Origin: Streptomyces fulvoviolaceus
GTDB taxonomy: Bacteria > Actinomycetota > Actinomycetes > Streptomycetales > Streptomycetaceae
Length of the DNA: 64,000 nt
Direction of reading: 5' to 3'
Assembly (NCBI RefSeq): GCF_000718165.1
Contig: NZ_JOEY01000045.1
Coordinates: 1-64,000, forward strand
Below the pieces are notes generated by a model. It was given only the letters and a program-made list of their open reading frames with translations, had not been told where the DNA came from and ran no database searches. This document shows positions 60,178-64,000 of the stretch, one piece after another (position 1 is the stretch's first letter; every line of letters begins with the position of its first letter). Made by a program: the position numbers and the translations under genes.

Positions 60178-60908
60178 CGCCGTTCCCCGCACTGATCGAC
60201 CAGGTCGCCGCCGCCGTACTGGCGCCGACGGAGGTCACCGAGAACCCGCACCACCGCGCCATCGTCGATGTGTTCGTCGAGATCCAGGACCTCGACCGGC
60301 AGCTCGCCGCCCTGTCCGGCGCCGACCGTCCCGCCGGCGTCAGTGCCACCGAGCAGCTCGACACACTCACCGACCTGCTGATCGAACGCATGGCAGCCGG
60401 AGCCGAGTTGAGCGCGCTGCTGTCCACCTCCTGCTGCTGCGCGGCGGCGTACGAGCCCGAACCGCCCAGTGAGTACGAGCCGGTGGAGGACGAAGAGCCC
60501 GACTTCGATCCGGACCTCGATCCCGACTTCGAGGGCTTCGACGACTTCGAGGATCTGGAGGGTCCCGACGACCTCGACGGCTTCGATGACCTCCACGAGG
60601 CCACATGCGAGGAGTTCCTGACCTGCCCGAGCCGGCCGAGGACGATTGTCCACGCCTGCCTTGACATCTTCGACGTCATGGATGCAGCGGAGTATGTGAG
60701 CACCGCGGAGCTGGTCACGCGCCTGCGCGAGCTGCCCGGCGAGGCCGATGGACGCTGGCGCTACGCCGACCTCACCCCGGTCCGCCTCGCTCTGCTCCTG
60801 CGCCCCTACGGAGTCCAGTCCCGCAAGCCGCGCAACGTCGACGGCAGCCGCTACCGGGCCTACCGGCGCGGCGACCTGCAGGCCGCCCGCCCGGACTGCT
60901 CCTGCTGA
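60174..60908 (+). CDS. Acidic protein with C-terminal DUF3631-like winged helix
   Basis: 244 residues from TTG 60174, overlapping the upstream stop (TTGA). Helical start (IVDVFVEIQDLDRQLAALSG), a Cys cluster (STSCCCAAA), a strongly acidic tract (EDEEPDFDPDLDPDFEGFDD), then a domain like the C-terminus of DUF3631 replication proteins: AELVTRLRELPGEADGRWRY, LLLRPYGVQSRKPRNVDG, YRAYRRGDLQAA. In DUF3631 primase-type proteins that segment follows a helicase; here it stands alone. Confidence 0.6.
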   Translation: MTPFPALIDQVAAAVLAPTEVTENPHHRAIVDVFVEIQDLDRQLAALSGADRPAGVSATEQLDTLTDLLIERMAAGAELSALLSTSCCCAAAYEPEPPSEYEPVEDEEPDFDPDLDPDFEGFDDFEDLEGPDDLDGFDDLHEATCEEFLTCPSRPRTIVHACLDIFDVMDAAEYVSTAELVTRLRELPGEADGRWRYADLTPVRLALLLRPYGVQSRKPRNVDGSRYRAYRRGDLQAARPDCSC

Positions 60909-61411
60909 CCCACCCCGCCCTCGCGCGTACCCGCGAGGTGACGGCGGCGGACTGGGACCTGGTCGCCGCCTTCCACGCGCAGTGTTCCGAACAGAACCTG
61001 TTGCGCCGCTGGGGCCGAACCCGCCTCACGCCCCGCGACTTGACACGGCTGCTCGCCCAGGCGCAGTGCTGGATCGGACTCGACGCGGACGAGCGGCCAC
61101 TGGCCCTCGTCTGCCTCGGGCCCGTCAGCCGGGAGCCGGGCATCGTCGACCTCGGACTGCAAGTCGCCGACGACCACCACCGCCGCGGCATCGGAACGGC
61201 CCTGGCCGGGCAGGCAGCCCGGATGGCCCGCACGCGCGGGGCACACACCCTCACCGCGTTCACGCAGGCGTCCAACGCGCCGATGCTCCGGCTCCTGGAG
61301 CGTCTGGGGCCCACCCGGCGCACCCGCGACGGCCCCTACGTCGAGGTCCGCATCGCCCTGGACGCGTGCGCCTCGGACACAATCCCGCACACAAGAACCG
61401 CTCCGACATGA
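60905..61411 (+). CDS. GNAT acetyltransferase; probable CTG start
   Basis: 168 residues from CTG 60905, which forms a CTGA overlap with the upstream stop, seven bases after CCGGA; GTG 60938 is the conventional alternative. GNAT fold: VTAADWDLVAAFHAQCSEQN, CWIGLDADERPLALVCLG, then the AcCoA motif VADDHHRRGIGTALAGQAAR and FTQASNAPMLRLLERLG. Substrate unknown: a small molecule or a protein of the element. Confidence 0.82.
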   Translation: MTHPALARTREVTAADWDLVAAFHAQCSEQNLLRRWGRTRLTPRDLTRLLAQAQCWIGLDADERPLALVCLGPVSREPGIVDLGLQVADDHHRRGIGTALAGQAARMARTRGAHTLTAFTQASNAPMLRLLERLGPTRRTRDGPYVEVRIALDACASDTIPHTRTAPT

Positions 61412-62097
61412 GCTCACCCCCCGCACCCTCGCCCGACCGCCACCCGCGCACCGTGCTCGACCACAGGATCGAGACGGCCGCAGGGTGCAGCATCGAGACG
61501 CTGTGGCGGCACCGCGAGGCCGGTCTCCTCGACGCACCGCACTCGGCCCTGGCGGACGCCCACCGCGACCTCGTCCGGGCCGAGCGGGACGTCACCTTCC
61601 ACCGCGCCCGTCTCGCCCGCCTGGTGTCCGGAGAGCTCCCCGTCGATCAGGCGCTGTTGGCCCGGATCGAGCGCACGGTCGACCAGCTGGCGCACGCCAT
61701 CGACGAGCGCGACACCGAGCAGGCCAAGGCCGCCGCCGCGCTGGAGCCGATCGAAGCCGCCGCCCCGCTGCAGGCGCCACAGCAGATGCCGACGAAAGAC
61801 TTCGCGGCCCTGCTCACCATCGCCCAGGGCGCCAAGCTCCACGAGAACCTCCTCACCCACCGGCTCGCCGTGGTCACCCCCTCCCGCACCCGCATCTCCT
61901 ACGCCCAGCTGCAGCGCCTGCAGGCGAGCGGCCTCGTCGACCGCGACACCTCCCACCCAGTGCACGCCGGCCAGCCCGTCACCCTCACCGACGCCGGCCG
62001 GGCCGCCCTTGCCGCCCCGCGCCCCGCAGGCCCGCCCGGCACCACGCCGTCGCCCCGGCCAGCGTCATCACGCGCTCCCGCACACCTGCGTCGCTGA
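61408..62097 (+). CDS. wHTH protein of the element (family copy 4)
   Basis: 229 residues, ATG overlapping the upstream stop. Helical N-terminal part (VRAERDVTFHRARLARLVSG, IDERDTEQAKAAAALE) followed by a winged helix: DFAALLTIAQGAKLHENLLT and TRISYAQLQRLQASGLVDRD, then a Pro/Arg-rich tail. It corresponds to the three minus-strand copies at 23-26 kb, but on the other arm. Probably a DNA-binding protein of the element. Confidence 0.7.
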   Translation: MSSPPAPSPDRHPRTVLDHRIETAAGCSIETLWRHREAGLLDAPHSALADAHRDLVRAERDVTFHRARLARLVSGELPVDQALLARIERTVDQLAHAIDERDTEQAKAAAALEPIEAAAPLQAPQQMPTKDFAALLTIAQGAKLHENLLTHRLAVVTPSRTRISYAQLQRLQASGLVDRDTSHPVHAGQPVTLTDAGRAALAAPRPAGPPGTTPSPRPASSRAPAHLRR

Positions 62098-62153
62098 ACA
62101 GATCAACACGCCCTGCCCACGACGCCCATGGCGTCGTCGCACCGAAAGCACCG

Positions 62154-62876
62154 ATGCCCACCTACGAACCGGATTTCCGCCTCGACGGATATGAGGCCGT
62201 CAACGACCACGTCGCCGACCAGTTCTGGCAGCACATCACCATCGAGCAGGACATGCTCACCCTGCTGGCCGAGCACCACACCGAGGACGGCGAGCACAGC
62301 TTCCACGTGATGCACAACCGCGCCGTCACCTGGGGCATCCCCGGGGAACCACAGATCGTCGCCCTGCACCTCAAACGCGACTCGGCGGCGCGCACCTTCC
62401 GCTTCACACACAAGGAACTGCCGCTGCCGTCCATGGCCCAGTCCTGGCTGATCGCCCGCGGCTGCCCCGAGGAGAAGATCCTCCTGCCCGACGGCATGGG
62501 CACCACTCCCGCCAACCAGGCCACCCGCGCCCTGGAGAAGCGACTGCGCAGCGACGGCGACCATTTCGCCCTGCTGACCAGCTACACGCACGACGCCGAG
62601 CCGATCGAGACCACCGTGCTGCTGCGCGCCATCGACGAGAAGGCGCCACTGCCGTTCCGGGTCCTGCTCGAAGAGGTCGACACCGACGCGTGGACGCACA
62701 CCCTGCGCGAGGGCGCCTTCGCCACCTTCGAGGCAGCCACCCAGTGGTGGGAAGCGCACTGGAACGGCGAGACGATCCCGCTGCCGGCCACGTCACCGCC
62801 AGCCCGCCACACCACCGCTCCGGGCGTCCCCGCTCTGCCCGCGCACCCCGCTCCACCGCGCGGTCCGAGCCGCTGA
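62154..62876 (+). CDS. Hypothetical protein
   Basis: 240 residues from ATG 62154 (weak Shine-Dalgarno). Alpha/beta with Trp-rich segments: DQFWQHITIEQDMLTLLAEH, HNRAVTWGIPGEPQIVALHL, FEAATQWWEAHWNG. No motif recognised. Last gene of the operon before module E. Confidence 0.7.
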   Translation: MPTYEPDFRLDGYEAVNDHVADQFWQHITIEQDMLTLLAEHHTEDGEHSFHVMHNRAVTWGIPGEPQIVALHLKRDSAARTFRFTHKELPLPSMAQSWLIARGCPEEKILLPDGMGTTPANQATRALEKRLRSDGDHFALLTSYTHDAEPIETTVLLRAIDEKAPLPFRVLLEEVDTDAWTHTLREGAFATFEAATQWWEAHWNGETIPLPATSPPARHTTAPGVPALPAHPAPPRGPSR

Positions 62877-62949
62877 ATTCGCTGCTACCCACCGGCTTTC
62901 CCTTTCCCCGCCCACTGAAATGCCGGCTGCCCTGAGCTAGGCGGCGCGG

Positions 62950-62986
62950 AACATAGCACGCAATCCCCGGTTACCGAAACCGGGGA
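62950..62986 (+). promoter_or_regulatory. TATAGC / inverted-repeat module, copy E
   Basis: CATAGC at 62950-62955, then AATCCCCGGTT-ACCGA-AACCGGGGATT (62960-62986), a perfect 11-bp repeat. The sequence after it, CTCCGG, is the same as in copy D. About 90 bases upstream of the secreted SH3-like gene. Confidence 0.8.
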
Positions 62987-63075
62987 TTCTCCGGACTCTT
63001 GTTCTCAGCCCGCACGGCGCCAGCCCGGGTCCGTTTCCGCATTCCCTTCCCTATTTTCGTGGAGGTCAATTCCCC

Positions 63076-63402
63076 ATGCGCACCAGCCGCATAGCCGTCT
63101 CCGCCGCCGTTCTCGGCGCGCTCGCTCTCCCGCTCGTCTCCATCCCCACCGCCAGTGCCGCAACCAACGTCAGCAGCTGCTCGGCAAAGCCGCTCCCGTA
63201 CAAGGTGCACACGAAGGCTGTAACGATCCGCTCCAAGGCGTCCTCCAAGTCCACGGCGCTCGGCGTGCTCTACCGCAGCCACAAGTTCACCGTCCACAAG
63301 AGCAGCGGGAACTGGCGCTACATCACGGACAAGACCACCGGCGTAAAGGGGTGGGTGTCCGGAACGTACGTCTACCGCGACACCGCCATGTGCCTGGACT
63401 AG
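63076..63402 (+). CDS. Secreted SH3-like protein 2
   Basis: 108 residues from ATG 63076 with GGAGG ten bases upstream. Signal peptide (VSAAVLGALALPLVSIPTAS, cleavage after ASA), then VSSCSAKPLPYKVHTKAVTI and VLYRSHKFTVHKSSGNWRYI, an SH3_3-like domain with a Cys pair (SSC...MC). Same plan as the gene at 55975; both are directly preceded by intergenic control regions. Confidence 0.8.
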   Translation: MRTSRIAVSAAVLGALALPLVSIPTASAATNVSSCSAKPLPYKVHTKAVTIRSKASSKSTALGVLYRSHKFTVHKSSGNWRYITDKTTGVKGWVSGTYVYRDTAMCLD

Positions 63403-63516
63403 CAGACCGGCCCGCAATTCCCCTCTTCGGCATCCGGGTTCGCGGACTGCTCCCGCACGGACCGGATTTGCAGTGCATTTTCCCGCCCCCGAACAGCGAA
63501 TGAAAGGAGCCTCTCC

Positions 63517-63972
63517 GTGCCCGAGTTCAGCGAGGACGTGATGGGCGTCGTCACTGAGCGGATCGAGGACCGCTTCCAGATGCCTCTCGCCGATCTGCGC
63601 CGGGCGGTTCAGGCGGCACCACAGGCCAACCCCGATGCCACCAGTGTCGTGCACTGGTACGGCCTGCTCGCCGAAACCCAGGACGCACTCGACACCGCGG
63701 AGGACGCGCTCGTCGAGGCGCTCGGCACGCACCCGGGCGAACTCGACGACGCTGTCATGGAGTTGGCGCACCAGGTCAACGCCGCTGTCACTGCACGTGA
63801 CGGTCGCGTGATGGTCGTGAACTACCTCCTCGACCCCCTCGCCCCTGGCAAGCGCGGGCCTGGCGCCTGGCGTGGTGCCGGCCCCGCCGCGCGCCGCGCT
63901 CCGGCGCTGCCCACCTCGGCGCCCGCGCTGCCCGGCGAGCGGGGTATCCCGACGCGCGGGGTGACGCGATGA
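63517..63972 (+). CDS. Helical hypothetical protein
   Basis: 151 residues from GTG 63517 with AAAGGAG. Helical, acidic (VTERIEDRFQMPLADLRRAV, TQDALDTAEDALVEALG, DDAVMELAHQVNAAVTARDG), basic Pro/Ala tail. It looks like the small helical accessory genes of the minus arm. It may be the first gene of the operon continuing to the right. Confidence 0.7.
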   Translation: MPEFSEDVMGVVTERIEDRFQMPLADLRRAVQAAPQANPDATSVVHWYGLLAETQDALDTAEDALVEALGTHPGELDDAVMELAHQVNAAVTARDGRVMVVNYLLDPLAPGKRGPGAWRGAGPAARRAPALPTSAPALPGERGIPTRGVTR

Positions 63973-64000
63973 GCGTCATCGACAAGTCCACCAGCCGCGA
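63969..64000 (+). CDS. 5' end of a gene continuing beyond the window
   Basis: ATG 63969 overlaps the upstream stop (ATGA) and opens MSVIDKSTSR; only ten codons visible. Nothing can be said about the product. Confidence 0.6.
   Translation, partial: MSVIDKSTSR

Noticed and set aside
1..64000. CRISPR array or tRNA genes
   Set aside because: No regularly spaced repeat array and no cloverleaf with a CCA-type end was noticed while reading; a computed scan (tRNAscan-SE, CRISPR finder) would be decisive.

Overview
GC-rich actinobacterial DNA, almost certainly Streptomyces: strong G/C third-position bias, GTG/TTG starts, DUF317/DUF4913/DUF6112-type families and an SCO6880-type conjugation protein. 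A chromosomal-looking sugar-uptake operon (1-5.1 kb) is followed by a zone of insertion sequences and broken genes (5.1-19.5 kb), then by the long body of a conjugative or integrative element (19.5 kb to the right edge).

Sugar operon (minus strand): HAD hydrolase, LacI-type regulator, two ABC permeases, binding lipoprotein, and the start of one more gene. Three copies of a GGAACGTTCC palindrome mark the two promoter regions and are very probably the LacI operators.

Insertion zone: an IS110-type element sits against a truncated OLD-like ATPase; an excisionase-like gene has no integrase beside it; a PD-(D/E)XK-like nuclease gene follows; a complete IS21-type element (12243-14464, matching ends, 6-bp target repeat) lies between two genes that share an N-terminal domain; a very long unrecognised gene is frameshifted near its 3' end.

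Element body: a minus-strand array runs from 57.6 kb to 19.7 kb. Its upstream part encodes a type IV secretion apparatus: NlpC/P60 transglycosylase-peptidase, DUF6112 (VirB2-like), VirB8-like, VirB6-like, SCO6880, VirB4-like ATPase. The downstream part carries many small paralogous families (five DUF317 genes, six genes of a YHRLP family, four of an LPGxW family, wHTH proteins), a relaxase-like protein, the VirD4-like coupling protein, and a distal PAPS-reductase-like / C5-methyltransferase / DnaB-N-like cluster. From 58.1 kb genes read rightward: a beta-class DNA methyltransferase, DUF4913, a RelE-like protein, a GNAT acetyltransferase, a wHTH protein and a small secreted SH3-like protein.

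Four features deserve attention. (1) One promoter/operator module, TATAGC followed about 6 nt later by a TCCCCGGTT-ACCGA-AACCGGGGA inverted repeat, recurs at operon heads in both directions. (2) Many element genes seem to start at CTG, ATT, ATC or GTC, with a Shine-Dalgarno sequence at the right distance. (3) Three element genes carry in-frame TAG codons, each in a CTAG where CTGG (Trp) would restore the frame. (4) Several frameshifts fall in otherwise coherent genes, two of them in CCCGG runs; these and the TAGs may be real decay or base-calling artefacts.

All calls rest on reading the sequence and remembered family features; no database search was done.
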